The notes: generated from the sequence alone by a model not told the origin. A stretch of 64,000 nt of DNA from Prevotella sp. AGR2160 (GCF_000424185.1 NZ_AUJK01000015.1:1-64000); one strand, 5' to 3'. Shown: positions 1 to 8,846, counted from the stretch's first letter. Made by a program: numbers and translations.

Positions 1-198
1 GCTTTCTTACCCTTGTTTGTCTGTTCTCAGGGTGAATATCCATACTCGAAGTATTGAGTCGTAAAACCTTCATGTGATTGACAGGTTTCCTTCTTGTACT
101 ACTTTCTTTCTGTCTTATGTAATCTTTTCAAAGAACTCTTTCTCAGTGCTTTATCCTTAACCACCACGCTTTTGGCAGTGTGCTTGTTTTCAAAAGCG
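1..198 (-). other. Probable rRNA-operon leader (leftward)
   Basis: No credible reading frame is present in the first 400 bases. Read leftward, the stretch follows a strong promoter, contains a boxA-like GTTCTTTGAAAAG (complement of about 122-136), and has a small hairpin ATACT-TCG-AGTAT. This resembles the untranslated leader before 16S rRNA in Bacteroidota. The 16S gene itself would lie beyond the left edge, so this is inference. A long untranslated leader of another leftward gene is the alternative. Confidence 0.45.
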
Positions 199-202
199 AG
201 TG

Positions 203-234
203 CAAAGGTATGAACTTTTTCGGAAACCTCCAAA
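203..234 (-). promoter_or_regulatory. Strong Bacteroidota promoter, leftward
   Basis: On the minus strand TTTG (231-234) is followed after exactly 20 bp by TACCTTTG (203-210), a full match to the -33/-7 pattern. It drives transcription out of the left edge of the window. Confidence 0.7.
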
Positions 235-368
235 ACTTTTTGAAGAAAAATTCAAGAAAAATGCACGCTCTTGATATAAATCAATTATGAGACATTTAGA
301 ACGTTTGTTGGTCTATTCTTCCTAAAAACTATCAAATATGATAAATTTTGCCGTTTCGAAACAAAGAG

Positions 369-402
369 TTGTTCGGAAATCAAAAATAAAGTCGTAAATT
401 TG
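369..402 (+). promoter_or_regulatory. Promoter of the export operon
   Basis: TAAATTTG at 395-402 is a -7 element, with a TTG at 369-371 as a loose -33 match. Transcription would begin near 406-409, which makes the GTG at 407 an unlikely start and favours the ATG at 422. Confidence 0.6.
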
Positions 403-421
403 CAACGTGAATACAAGTATT

Positions 422-1969
422 ATGAGAAGAATCATATTATTTTCATTAGCCACGATGGCCCTGGTGCCTGCCGGTGCCCAACGGGTATTGACACTGGACA
501 GTTGCCGGGCCCTTGCCCTTCGCAACAACAAGCAATACACCGTGAGCCGCGTCAAACAGGACATCGCCACGAATGTCAAGAAGGCTGCCCGTACGAAATA
601 TCTGCCTAAAGTAGACGCCTTGGGCACGTATCAGTTCTTCAGTCGTGAGATCTCCTTATTAAATAAGGATCAGAAGAGCGCACTGAGCAATCTCGGTACG
701 AACATCGCCCAGCGTGGTGAGGGGCATCTCGGTGATATGTATAAACAAGGTGTACAGAACATCACCAGTTACCTGCAGCAGCAGGGTGTCAGTCAGGATG
801 TCATCACCAACCTGCAGAAGAACATGGGTCAGTTGGGCTCCGACCTGCAGAGTCAGTTGAACACGTTCGCCCAGCCTTTCATCAACGATCTCAACAGTGA
901 CGGCCAGAATATCGTCGATGCCTTCAAGACGAATACGCATAATGTCTTCGGCGCTGCCGTCATGGTCCGTCAGCCCGTCTATATGGGTGGTGGCATCATC
1001 GCCGCCAACAAGATGGCCGACATCAGTGTCAGCATGACACAGAACGACCAGGACCTGACGCGTCAGAACACCTTATATCATATAGACCAGAGTTACTGGA
1101 TGGTCGTGTCGCTGAAACAGAAGTTGAAGCTCGCCGAACAGTACCGTGACCTTGTGAAGAAGCTCGACGATGATGTCTACAAGATGATCAAGAATGGCGT
1201 TGCCACACGTGCCGACGGCCTGAAGGTCGATGTCCGCGTCAACGAATCCGACATGATGGTCACGAAGGCCGAGGACGGCTTGTCGCTCTCGCGCATGCTC
1301 CTCTGCCAACTCTGTGGCCTTCCCATGGATGACGCCAGTGGCATCACGCTGGCCGATGAGGACCGGAATGATCTCTCCTATGTGCCGTCCACCACGGTCG
1401 ATGATCTCAGTGACTCGTTGAGCAATAACCGGCCGGAGCTGCGCTTGCTGCAGAACACCATCGACCTCACGGAGCAGAACACGAAGGTTGTCCGTGCCGT
1501 CTATCTGCCCCATGTCTTCGCCACAGGCGGCTATATGGTCAGTAACCCGAATGTATACAATGGCTTCCAGCGGAATTTCGGAGGCGTCTGGAATATCGGC
1601 CTTACCGTACAGATTCCCCTGTGGAACTGGGGCGAGGGCGCCTATAAGGTCCGTGCCGCCCGTGCCGCCACGAATATCGCACAACTCGAGTATGACGACA
1701 CCCGGGAGAAGATCCAGTTGCAGGTGTCGCAGAGCCGCTATCGTCTCCGTGAGGCCCGCAAGCGCCTGATCACGGCAGAGAAGAATATCAAGAGTGCGGA
1801 AGAGAACCTCCGCTGTGCCAACCTTGGATTCAAGGAGGGTGTCATGCAGACCACCGACGTGATGGCTGCCCAGACAGCGTGGCAGGAGGCACAGAGTCAG
1901 AAGATCGACGCCGAGGTCGATGTCCGTCTCGCCGAATCGAATCTGCAGAAAGCATTGGGCAACCTATGA
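422..1969 (+). CDS. TolC-family outer membrane efflux protein
   Basis: Outer-membrane channel of a tripartite exporter. The 515-residue product starts with a signal peptide (MRRIILFSLATMALVPAGAQ) followed by RVLTLDSCRALALRNN, the usual first helix of the OEP fold. Two long, repetitive helical halves rich in Gln, Asn and Ala follow, as in TolC protomers, and the length is typical. The ATG at 422 is preferred over an in-frame GTG at 407 because the -7 box ends at 402. It heads a four-gene run with an HlyD adaptor and two ABC-2 permeases, so it should be the outer-membrane exit of that system. The substrate cannot be told from sequence. Confidence 0.93.
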   Translation: MRRIILFSLATMALVPAGAQRVLTLDSCRALALRNNKQYTVSRVKQDIATNVKKAARTKYLPKVDALGTYQFFSREISLLNKDQKSALSNLGTNIAQRGEGHLGDMYKQGVQNITSYLQQQGVSQDVITNLQKNMGQLGSDLQSQLNTFAQPFINDLNSDGQNIVDAFKTNTHNVFGAAVMVRQPVYMGGGIIAANKMADISVSMTQNDQDLTRQNTLYHIDQSYWMVVSLKQKLKLAEQYRDLVKKLDDDVYKMIKNGVATRADGLKVDVRVNESDMMVTKAEDGLSLSRMLLCQLCGLPMDDASGITLADEDRNDLSYVPSTTVDDLSDSLSNNRPELRLLQNTIDLTEQNTKVVRAVYLPHVFATGGYMVSNPNVYNGFQRNFGGVWNIGLTVQIPLWNWGEGAYKVRAARAATNIAQLEYDDTREKIQLQVSQSRYRLREARKRLITAEKNIKSAEENLRCANLGFKEGVMQTTDVMAAQTAWQEAQSQKIDAEVDVRLAESNLQKALGNL

Positions 1970-1977
1970 TCCTTCGG

Positions 1978-2021
1978 ATAATGGAGAATGGAGAATGGAG
2001 AATAGAAAATGGAGAATAGAT
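1978..2021 (+). repeat. Short tandem repeat (ATGGAGA/GAATGGA)
   Basis: A 7-bp unit (ATGGAGA and variants) is repeated about five times in the gap between the outer-membrane gene and the HlyD gene. No reading frame or hairpin is seen. It may be a slippage-prone spacer. Confidence 0.8.
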
Positions 2022-2043
2022 AACGGATAAAAAACAACATATT

Positions 2044-3030
2044 ATGTCAGCTAAAACACAGCATAACAACATCCTTTTGGCCGTACTGGGCTTCACCATC
2101 GTCGTGTTCATCGTCGGCCTCATCGGTTTTTTCACCCTTGGCAAGGATGACGAGGTCCAGGAAGGACAGATCGATGTCAGTGAATACCGTGTATCCAGTA
2201 AGCTCCCCGGAAGAATCGTGGAGCTGAGGGTCAAGGAAGGCGACTACGTCCATGTCGGCGATACGTTGGCCATCTTAGAGGTCCCCGAGATGGATGCCCA
2301 GAAGAAAGTCGCCGAGGCTACCGGTGCCGCCACGAAAGCCATGCAGGACCTCACCGATGCCGGTTCACGCAAGGAAGCCGTCGATGCCGCCGCCCAGCTC
2401 GTCGCCCAGCAGAAGGCTGCCGAGGAGATTGCGCGCAAGACCTATCAGCGTATGCAGAACCTCTATAATGAGGGTGTCACGACAGGTCAGAAGCGTGACG
2501 AGGCCCTCGCTGCCTATAAGGCCACACAGGCGCAGGTACAGGCTGCCGAGAGTCAGCTGGCCATTGCCCGTGAGGGCGCGCGCACGCAAGAGAAACAGAT
2601 TGCCGCCCATAACACGCAGGCAGCGGAGAGTGCCGTCGGTGTCATCAAGGGGTTGTTGAAAGAGACGGTACAGATCGCCCAGGTAGAGGGCGAGGTCAGT
2701 GAGATCTATCCGAAGGTCGGCGAACTCGTCGGCATGGGCAGTCCGATCATGAGTATCTCGATGATGGACGATATGTGGGGCACGTTCAATATCCGTGAGG
2801 ACAAGCTCCACGGTCTTCGCAATGGTGACACCTTCACGGCATTCGTCCCCGCCTTCAACAAAGACCTGAAAATGAAGGTCTACTCCATCAAGGACGAAGG
2901 GTCGTATGCCGTATGGAAGGCGACGAAGACGACGGGGCAGTATGACCTGAAGACTTTCGAGGTCAAGGCCCGCCCCATCAATAAATGGGACGGTCTGCGC
3001 CCGGGAATGTCGCTGATCATTAAAAAGTAA
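2044..3030 (+). CDS. HlyD-family membrane fusion (adaptor) protein
   Basis: Periplasmic adaptor linking inner-membrane permeases to the TolC-type channel. One transmembrane helix lies near residues 11-31 (ILLAVLGFTIVVFIVGLIGFF). A lipoyl-like half-motif follows (GRIVELRVKEGDYVHVGDTL, about 59-78), then a long Ala/Gln-rich coiled coil (about 80-195), and a second half with QVEGEVSEIYPKVGELV. This domain order and the length of 328 residues fit the EmrA/YhiI group. It lies 74 bp after the channel gene in the same direction. The stop codon falls inside an AAGTAAAA repeat. Confidence 0.93.
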   Translation: MSAKTQHNNILLAVLGFTIVVFIVGLIGFFTLGKDDEVQEGQIDVSEYRVSSKLPGRIVELRVKEGDYVHVGDTLAILEVPEMDAQKKVAEATGAATKAMQDLTDAGSRKEAVDAAAQLVAQQKAAEEIARKTYQRMQNLYNEGVTTGQKRDEALAAYKATQAQVQAAESQLAIAREGARTQEKQIAAHNTQAAESAVGVIKGLLKETVQIAQVEGEVSEIYPKVGELVGMGSPIMSISMMDDMWGTFNIREDKLHGLRNGDTFTAFVPAFNKDLKMKVYSIKDEGSYAVWKATKTTGQYDLKTFEVKARPINKWDGLRPGMSLIIKK

Positions 3031-3055
3031 AAAAGTAAAGAAGTAAAAAAGTAAA
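3022..3055 (+). repeat. AAGTAAAA-type simple repeat over the stop codon
   Basis: Four units of AAGTAAAA/AAGTAAAG. The first unit contributes the TAA stop of the HlyD gene. Similar runs occur at 11603-11644, 22147-22164 and 52480-52508. Confidence 0.75.
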
Positions 3056-3056
3056 C

Positions 3057-3082
3057 GTAGGGACTTGATTCATCATGTTCCG
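3057..3082 (+). repeat. Family A palindrome (TAGGGACATGAT type)
   Basis: GTAGGGACTTGATTC followed by ATCATGTTCCG, a variant of the family A hairpin, oriented away from the 3' end of the HlyD gene. A partial second copy (GTAGGGACTTGCC, 3088-3100) directly touches the GTG start of the next gene; together they form a roughly 31-bp direct repeat. Confidence 0.75.
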
Positions 3083-3100
3083 TAAACGTAGGGACTTGCC

Positions 3101-4270
3101 GTGAACGTATTCAAGCAGATCTATCAGATAGCCATCAGGGAATGCCGGTATATGTGGCGGAATCCAATTTACGGATTCTGCCTGGTGGTATTCCCCCTCA
3201 TCGTGGTAGCCTTCTTCACCACCCTGATGGGAGAAGGCGTGCCCACTGACATGCCCTGTGGTGTCGTCGACGAGGACCATACGGCGACGACGCGCGCACT
3301 GGAGCGTCGCCTCGATGCCTTTCAGACGACGAAGATCGTAGCCTATTATGACAATGTCGACGAGGCGCGCGACGCCATCCAGAAAGGGGATATCTATGCC
3401 TTTCTGTACATCCCCGATGGCACGACGAAGAAGCTCGTGCGTGGTGACCAGCCGAAGATCTCCTTCTATTATAGTAGTGTGGTGATGGTCGCCGGCAACA
3501 TGCTCTTCCGCGACCTGAAGACGATCTCCTCCCTCGGCAGTGCCGCCGTAGGCATACAGAAGCTCAGTGCCATCGGCAAGACCTCCCGGGAGATACAGGC
3601 TTTTCTGCAGCCGATCGCCATTGACCTCCACATGATCGAGAACCCGTGGGCGAACTACAATGTATACCTCAGCACATCCATGTTGCCGGGAATCCTGTTG
3701 ATCTTCACCTTCCTGCTCACGCCTTACTCGTTGGGAACGGAGCTGAAGTTCAACCGCTCGAAGGAATGGATGCGCATGGCTGACAATAATGTCTTCGTGG
3801 CCCTGACGGGAAAGTTGCTGCCACAGACGCTGATCCTCCTCTGCGTGTTCTACAGTTATCTGTTTTATGTCTTCGGCTATCTCGACTTCCCCCACCCGGG
3901 TGGTCTGGGCCGGATCCTGTTGCTCGGCACGCTCGTCGTTCTGGCCTGTCAGAGTTTCGGCGTCTTCGCCTTCGGCCTGATGCCGAGTCTCCGCATGTCG
4001 ATGAGTATCTGTTCGCTGTGGTCCGTAGTGAGTTTCTCCGTCTGCGGCGCCACGTTCCCGCTCACGTCAATGGACCCGCCGATCCAGGCCATGGCCCAGC
4101 TCTTCCCCTTGCGACATTACTATATGATTTATCAGATGAATATCTTCAATGGGTTCCCGTTGAGTGATGCCGCGTTCAACTGGGGCTGTCTGGTGCTGTT
4201 CCTCGTCCTGCCGATCTTCGTATTGCGCAATATCAAGCGGGCCATGCTGTTGTATGTCTATATTCCTTAA
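3101..4270 (+). CDS. ABC-2 type permease subunit (exporter)
   Basis: Inner-membrane permease of 389 residues in the YhhJ/YbhR group. The N-terminal region (IAIRECRYMWRNPIYGFCLV) leads into the first membrane helix. A periplasmic domain of about 150 residues follows (CGVVDEDHTATTRALERRLDAF is its start), then five or so helices from about residue 190 to the end. The start is GTG, directly after a partial family A repeat. No ATP-binding motif occurs in it or in its neighbours, so an ATPase must come from elsewhere or is not used. Paired with a second permease 3 bp downstream, it probably forms a heterodimer. Confidence 0.88.
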   Translation: MNVFKQIYQIAIRECRYMWRNPIYGFCLVVFPLIVVAFFTTLMGEGVPTDMPCGVVDEDHTATTRALERRLDAFQTTKIVAYYDNVDEARDAIQKGDIYAFLYIPDGTTKKLVRGDQPKISFYYSSVVMVAGNMLFRDLKTISSLGSAAVGIQKLSAIGKTSREIQAFLQPIAIDLHMIENPWANYNVYLSTSMLPGILLIFTFLLTPYSLGTELKFNRSKEWMRMADNNVFVALTGKLLPQTLILLCVFYSYLFYVFGYLDFPHPGGLGRILLLGTLVVLACQSFGVFAFGLMPSLRMSMSICSLWSVVSFSVCGATFPLTSMDPPIQAMAQLFPLRHYYMIYQMNIFNGFPLSDAAFNWGCLVLFLVLPIFVLRNIKRAMLLYVYIP

Positions 4271-4273
4271 GTC

Positions 4274-5581
4274 ATGACAGAAAATCAAAGCTATACCCCA
4301 CATGTCCCCCACTTGGAGCGACGGAAAGAACTCGGTTTCTTTGCCACGATTCTCCAGGGACTGCAAGACATGTGCTATATCTGGGCCAAGGAGACGCGCT
4401 CCCTCCTCACCGATGAGGGCGTGTTCCTCTTCTGCCTCGTCGTCCCTCTCGGCTATCCCCTCCTCTACTCCTGGATCTATAATAATGAGGTGGTGGAGGA
4501 TGTCCCCGTGGCTGTCGTCGACCAGAGTCACAGTCATGAGAGCCGCACGTTTATTCGTGACCTCGACGCCACGGAGGGCGTGAAGACGGCCTACTGGTGT
4601 AACTCCATCAACGAGGCGAAGGATCTCATCGGCAAACAGGCTGTCCACGGCATCATCTATTTCCCACAGGACTACGCGAAGAGTCTGAACCGCGGTGAGC
4701 AGGCGAAGGTGAGTGTCTACTGTGACATGAGTCTGATGCTCAACTACAAGGCCATCTACCAAAGTGCCCAGGCTGTGGCGACGGCGCTGAACACGAATAT
4801 CCAGAAGGCGCAGTCGACGACGGACTTCACAAACCGTGATGATGAGGTGACGACGAAGCCGTTGGACTTCGATGAGGTGCCGATGTTCAATGCCACGGGC
4901 GGTTACGGCAATGCCATCCTCCCCGGTGTGCTGATGCTCATCATCCAACAGACGTTGCTGCTCGGCATCGGCCTCTCGGCGGGAACGGCGCGTGAGAACA
5001 ACCGATTTCAGGATCTCGTCCCGATCTCGAAACATTATAATGGGATCTTCCGTATCGTCTTCGGAAAAGCGATGTGCTATTTCATGGTATATTGTATTAT
5101 GGCAGCCTATATCACGCTCTGTGTGCCGCGTTTCTTCCATTTCACGGCCCTCTCCCATGGCATCGATCTGGTGATGCTCCTCGTACCTTATATATTAAGC
5201 ATCATCTTCTTCGGCATGTGTTTCAGTTGTATGGTACGCTACCGAGAGAATGTCATGCTGCTCGTCATCTTCACGAGTGTGCCGTTGCTTTTCATGAGTG
5301 GCATCTCGTGGCCGTTGTCGAACATGCCGGGGGTATGGCAGGCGGTGGCCTACATCTTCCCGTCCACCTTTGGCATCCGCGGGTTCCTGAGTATCTCCAG
5401 TATGGGTGGCGATGTCCATGACATCGAACCGGAACTGATCGGTCTGTGGATCCAGGTTGTGGTCTATCTTGTGGCCACCTGTTTGGTATACCGTTATCAG
5501 ATCAACAAGACGCACGAACATGCGAAAGAACGCCTCGGCCGTATCCGTGAACAGATTGCGTTAGAAAAAGAAAAGAAATAA
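4274..5581 (+). CDS. ABC-2 type permease subunit (exporter)
   Basis: Second permease, 435 residues, with the same plan as its upstream neighbour: a cytoplasmic N-terminus, one helix (VFLFCLVVPLGYPLLYSWIY), a periplasmic domain opening with VPVAVVDQSHSHESRTFIRD, and a bundle of helices from about residue 215 (ILPGVLMLIIQQTLLLGIGL) to 400. The C-terminus is charged and probably helical. The start lies 3 bp after the previous stop, which implies translational coupling. It is the last gene of the operon and is followed by a terminator hairpin shared with the convergent mrp gene. Confidence 0.88.
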   Translation: MTENQSYTPHVPHLERRKELGFFATILQGLQDMCYIWAKETRSLLTDEGVFLFCLVVPLGYPLLYSWIYNNEVVEDVPVAVVDQSHSHESRTFIRDLDATEGVKTAYWCNSINEAKDLIGKQAVHGIIYFPQDYAKSLNRGEQAKVSVYCDMSLMLNYKAIYQSAQAVATALNTNIQKAQSTTDFTNRDDEVTTKPLDFDEVPMFNATGGYGNAILPGVLMLIIQQTLLLGIGLSAGTARENNRFQDLVPISKHYNGIFRIVFGKAMCYFMVYCIMAAYITLCVPRFFHFTALSHGIDLVMLLVPYILSIIFFGMCFSCMVRYRENVMLLVIFTSVPLLFMSGISWPLSNMPGVWQAVAYIFPSTFGIRGFLSISSMGGDVHDIEPELIGLWIQVVVYLVATCLVYRYQINKTHEHAKERLGRIREQIALEKEKK

Positions 5582-5595
5582 CATAGAGGACAAAA

Positions 5596-5661
5596 AAAGA
5601 CAGAGTAACAGATTTTACATATCTTGCGCAGAATATGTTTTATCTGTTACTCTGTCTTTTA
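5596..5661. terminator. Bidirectional terminator
   Basis: GACAGAGTAACAGAT and ATCTGTTACTCTGTC form a 15-bp stem, with an A-run to the left and a T-run to the right. It separates the rightward export operon from the leftward mrp gene. Confidence 0.88.
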
Positions 5662-5680
5662 TTTTTATACCCTTACAAAT

Positions 5681-6787
5681 TTATTTGGTTTTCACCTGTA
5701 CGATCTTCGTCTTTGGCTTCTCTTTGTTACGGCGGTTCGTCACGGTGACGACAGCCTGTGCGAGGTTGATGAAGGCCTGGCCGGTGATGGATGCCGTATC
5801 CATGGCAGCGGGCGCGCCGTCGTCACCACTCTCACAGATACTCTGTACGAGGGGGATCTGCGCCAGCAAGGGCACGTCCATCTCCTTGGCGAGGTTCTTA
5901 CAGCCTTCCTTTCCGAAGATATAATATTTGTTCTCCGGCAGTTCGGCCGGCGTGAACCATGCCATATTCTCCACGAGACCGAGGATGGGCACGTTGACCT
6001 TATCATTCGTGTACATGTCAATACCCTTACGGGCATCGGCCAGCGCCACTTTCTGCGGTGTGGAGACGATGACGGCACCCGTGATGGAGAGCGTCTGCAA
6101 CAGCGTGAGGTGGATATCGCTCGTCCCCGGCGGCGTGTCGAGGATGAAATAGTCGAGAGCACCCCAGTCGGCATCGGCGATGAGCTGTTTCAGTGCTGAC
6201 GTCGCCATGCCACCGCGCCATAATGTCGCCGTATCGGGGTTGACGAAGAAGCCGATACTCAGCATCTTCACGCCATATTTCTCCACAGGCTCGATGAGGT
6301 CACGGCCGTCCTTATGGACCGCATACGGCCGCACATCCTCCACGCCGAACATCTTCGGCATGGAAGGACCGAAAATATCACAGTCGAGGAGTCCCACCTT
6401 ATAACCGAGCTTTGCCAGAGCGATGGCGAGGTTCGCGGAGACCGTACTCTTGCCGACACCACCCTTGCCACTGCTTACGGCAATGATATTCTTCACATCC
6501 GGCAACAGATGACCGACCTCGGGGCGCGGCTTCGACTTGAACTCCGTCTTCACCGTCACCTCCACGTCAGGACTGATCTGATAGTGGATGGCGGCCTCGG
6601 CGGCCTTCACCGTAGACTTCAGGAAAGGATCCGTCTCACGCGGAAACTGCAGGATGATCGTCACCTTCATCCCGTCGATACGGGGCTGGTCGGCGAGCAT
6701 CTCACTATCGATGAGGTTCTTCTTCGTACCCGGATAGATCACGGTCTTCAGCGCATCCGTGATCAATTTAGGATATAATGTAATCAT
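5681..6787 (-). CDS. mrp: Mrp/NBP35-family iron-sulfur carrier ATPase
   Basis: P-loop ATPase thought to carry or load Fe-S clusters (ApbC/Mrp family). The N-terminal 90 residues form a MIP18 (DUF59) domain. The ATPase follows with a deviant Walker A, GKGGVGKS, at about residues 107-114 and DCDIFGPSMPKMFG after it. The CxxC seen in many ApbC proteins after ENM is absent (ENMAWFTPAELPENKYYIFG). I recall this as usual for the Bacteroidota form, so it is not a sign of decay. The start at 6787 is chosen because the promoter lies just upstream (6811-6842), so the longer reading frame cannot be fully transcribed. Confidence 0.92.
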   Translation of the reverse strand: MITLYPKLITDALKTVIYPGTKKNLIDSEMLADQPRIDGMKVTIILQFPRETDPFLKSTVKAAEAAIHYQISPDVEVTVKTEFKSKPRPEVGHLLPDVKNIIAVSSGKGGVGKSTVSANLAIALAKLGYKVGLLDCDIFGPSMPKMFGVEDVRPYAVHKDGRDLIEPVEKYGVKMLSIGFFVNPDTATLWRGGMATSALKQLIADADWGALDYFILDTPPGTSDIHLTLLQTLSITGAVIVSTPQKVALADARKGIDMYTNDKVNVPILGLVENMAWFTPAELPENKYYIFGKEGCKNLAKEMDVPLLAQIPLVQSICESGDDGAPAAMDTASITGQAFINLAQAVVTVTNRRNKEKPKTKIVQVKTK

Positions 6788-6810
6788 ATTATATATATTT
6801 TTTGATATTG

Positions 6811-6842
6811 CAAAGTTAAGTAAACTTAGGGAGAAATACAAA
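6811..6842 (-). promoter_or_regulatory. mrp promoter
   Basis: On the minus strand TTTG (6839-6842), 20 bp, TAACTTTG (6811-6818). The predicted leader is about 17 nt to the ATG at 6787. It lies back to back with the promoter of the GH115-like gene. Confidence 0.8.
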
Positions 6843-6880
6843 TAAAAGTCAATTAATTTCCGTTTCCTGCCTTTTTTGAG

Positions 6881-6888
6881 TAAATTTG
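6881..6888 (+). promoter_or_regulatory. -7 element of the GH115-like gene
   Basis: TAAATTTG ends only 5 bp before the ATG at 6894, so the transcript would be leaderless or nearly so. It rules out the in-frame ATG at 6876. Confidence 0.65.
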
Positions 6889-6893
6889 CAGAC

Positions 6894-8765
6894 ATGAAAC
6901 TCAAGACTATTCTCACCGGAGCCTTTCTGCTCCTTACCCTTCAGAGCCCCGCCGCACCATGGACATGGTATGGCGGCCGTGGCGCTGTAGGTTATACGAT
7001 ACAAAAGAAATATGCCACCTCCGTTGCCGTCGCCCTCCAACTCTTCGAGGGTGACATGGCTGCGCTGACGGGCCATAAAGCCAAGAAGAGCAGTGACGGC
7101 GTCGTCCGTATCTACCAGTTGGACAAGCTCAGCAACAAGGAGTTCAAACAGCTTGCTGCCGAACAGATGGACTATCAGAAGATCATCACCGCCCCCGATG
7201 CGTACCTCATCGCCGTCCGCAACGCCCACATTATTATAGTAGGCAGCAACGGCCGTGGCACGGCCTATGGCATTCTGCAGCTCTCCCGCCTCGCTGCCCA
7301 GGGACAGTCGACGAGCGGCCATACGACACGGCTGATCATCGACACCAACTACCGTACGGTGCAGATCCCTCAGGTCCGTCTGCGCGCTATCTCCCTCGAC
7401 GGTAATGCCAACCAGAGCAATGCCGCCTACAGCCAGCTCTGCCATACCCTGCTGCGTCTCGGCATCAACGCCTATATCAGCAGCAACCGTCAGGAACAGG
7501 CCTTCCTCCATCAGAAGATGCACCGTAAGATCCTCGACAGTTGTGAGATCGTCATCAACCCCAGTTATAAAGCCACGCGCTCCGCCGTCATCAACCTCTC
7601 CGCCCTCGGCAAGAATACGAACCGGCTGTGGGTCTCCTCCATGCAGCCCGGTGCCATCTATGCCATGGGCACCTATGCCTATGATCAGGGGGATACCGAT
7701 CTGTGGCGGGCCACACTGAGTAAGATTGAGCCGACGCGCTACGACCTGCGCCTCTATGCTGATATGGCCTGGAACCAACAGAATATCGACCGCCAGGGTC
7801 TCAAGGCCCATCTGACAAACTGGCTTGCCGAATATTTCGGTCAGGATAATGCCCGCCGCCTCGAGCCCCTCTTCACGGAATATTATCGGCTCACGGGCAT
7901 CTGTCATCCCGAGCTCATCCACGACAGTGGACGTGAGTTCAACGAGGGTGAGTTCGGCAATGAACTCGACCGTTATCTCTCCGATTTCGAGGATCTCAAG
8001 CGCCGCTGCGATAATATCGAGCGTATCATCCCCTCACGCCAGCGTGATGCCTTCCTCCATCTCGTGAAATATCCCATCTATGCCGCCGCCACGACAGCAC
8101 GCATGGAGCTGCAGGCCCAGGAAGCGCGGAATATCGCCCGTCCCGGTAATTTCTATCAGGACACGGAGGCCCTGCAGGCTGCCGCCAACAGTATGAAAGC
8201 CTACCGTGAACTCGTGGCACTGAACCGTCAGATGAACAACGGCACGACGGAGGTGAAGGCTCCCGTCCTCCCGGGTACGCTCACCGACAAACAGATCAAC
8301 AGTTACACTTACGACGAGGACTATGAGGTAGCCGATCTCGACAGTAAGCTCGGTCAGGTCACGGCGATGAATGCCCGCGACTATACGTCGAAGACCGGCG
8401 ATATCCGCCTCATCGCGCTCCTCGGTCACAGCAACGGTGCCATCTATATTCCCAAAGGCGGCAGCGTCACCTATTCTTTCTATGCGAAAGCCGACCGGCC
8501 GGGGCTCTTCCGCATCGCTTTCACGCCGACGGTGCAGACCCAAACGGTAGAGGTGAGCTATGACGGCAACAACGCCATGCAGTACACCATCACCGCCAAT
8601 GATGATGACTGGCAGGCCGGACAGATGATCCTCGAAGTCCCCGTCACGCCGACGGAGGGCCAGCATACGCTGACGATCACGGCACGCAGCAGTGAGGTCA
8701 TCGCCGACCAGTGGATGCTTGACTTCGACAATGCCCGCGAGTTCTATGTCTTCCCCGTGAAATAA
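6894..8765 (+). CDS. GH115-like (alpha-glucuronidase-related) protein, shortened
   Basis: Secreted protein of 623 residues with a signal peptide (to about residue 20). Three stretches recall GH115 xylan alpha-glucuronidases: IIVGSNGRGTAYGILQLSRL (about 115-132, N-terminal domain), YADMAWNQQN followed by LTNWLAEYFG (about 288-316, helical domain) and FLHLVKYPIYAAATTARMEL. A C-terminal beta-sandwich-like region starts near residue 480. In GH115 enzymes the catalytic barrel between the first two stretches exceeds 250 residues; here only about 125 separate them, and no motif of the RGxFxNDE type is seen. It may bind rather than cut glucuronoxylan, or have another role. Family membership is an inference from recalled motifs. 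Confidence 0.55.
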   Translation: MKLKTILTGAFLLLTLQSPAAPWTWYGGRGAVGYTIQKKYATSVAVALQLFEGDMAALTGHKAKKSSDGVVRIYQLDKLSNKEFKQLAAEQMDYQKIITAPDAYLIAVRNAHIIIVGSNGRGTAYGILQLSRLAAQGQSTSGHTTRLIIDTNYRTVQIPQVRLRAISLDGNANQSNAAYSQLCHTLLRLGINAYISSNRQEQAFLHQKMHRKILDSCEIVINPSYKATRSAVINLSALGKNTNRLWVSSMQPGAIYAMGTYAYDQGDTDLWRATLSKIEPTRYDLRLYADMAWNQQNIDRQGLKAHLTNWLAEYFGQDNARRLEPLFTEYYRLTGICHPELIHDSGREFNEGEFGNELDRYLSDFEDLKRRCDNIERIIPSRQRDAFLHLVKYPIYAAATTARMELQAQEARNIARPGNFYQDTEALQAAANSMKAYRELVALNRQMNNGTTEVKAPVLPGTLTDKQINSYTYDEDYEVADLDSKLGQVTAMNARDYTSKTGDIRLIALLGHSNGAIYIPKGGSVTYSFYAKADRPGLFRIAFTPTVQTQTVEVSYDGNNAMQYTITANDDDWQAGQMILEVPVTPTEGQHTLTITARSSEVIADQWMLDFDNAREFYVFPVK

Positions 8766-8838
8766 GCACCCGCGTAAATTCCTTTTGTAGGTCATTTAAA
8801 AAAATAGGAATATTTTTGCTTTTCTCTCAATTATTTCA

Positions 8839-8846
8839 TAACTTTG
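8839..8846 (+). promoter_or_regulatory. -7 element before TM2 remnant and xseB
   Basis: TAACTTTG with transcription expected from about 8851. It would serve xseB with a leader of about 185 nt that contains the decayed TM2 gene. Confidence 0.55.

Noticed and set aside
5681..6787. Mrp protein suspected of lacking a functional cluster site because no CxxC follows ENM
   Set aside because: I recall the Bacteroidota form as normally reading ENMAWFTPAELPENKYYIFG, so this is most likely the family norm rather than loss.
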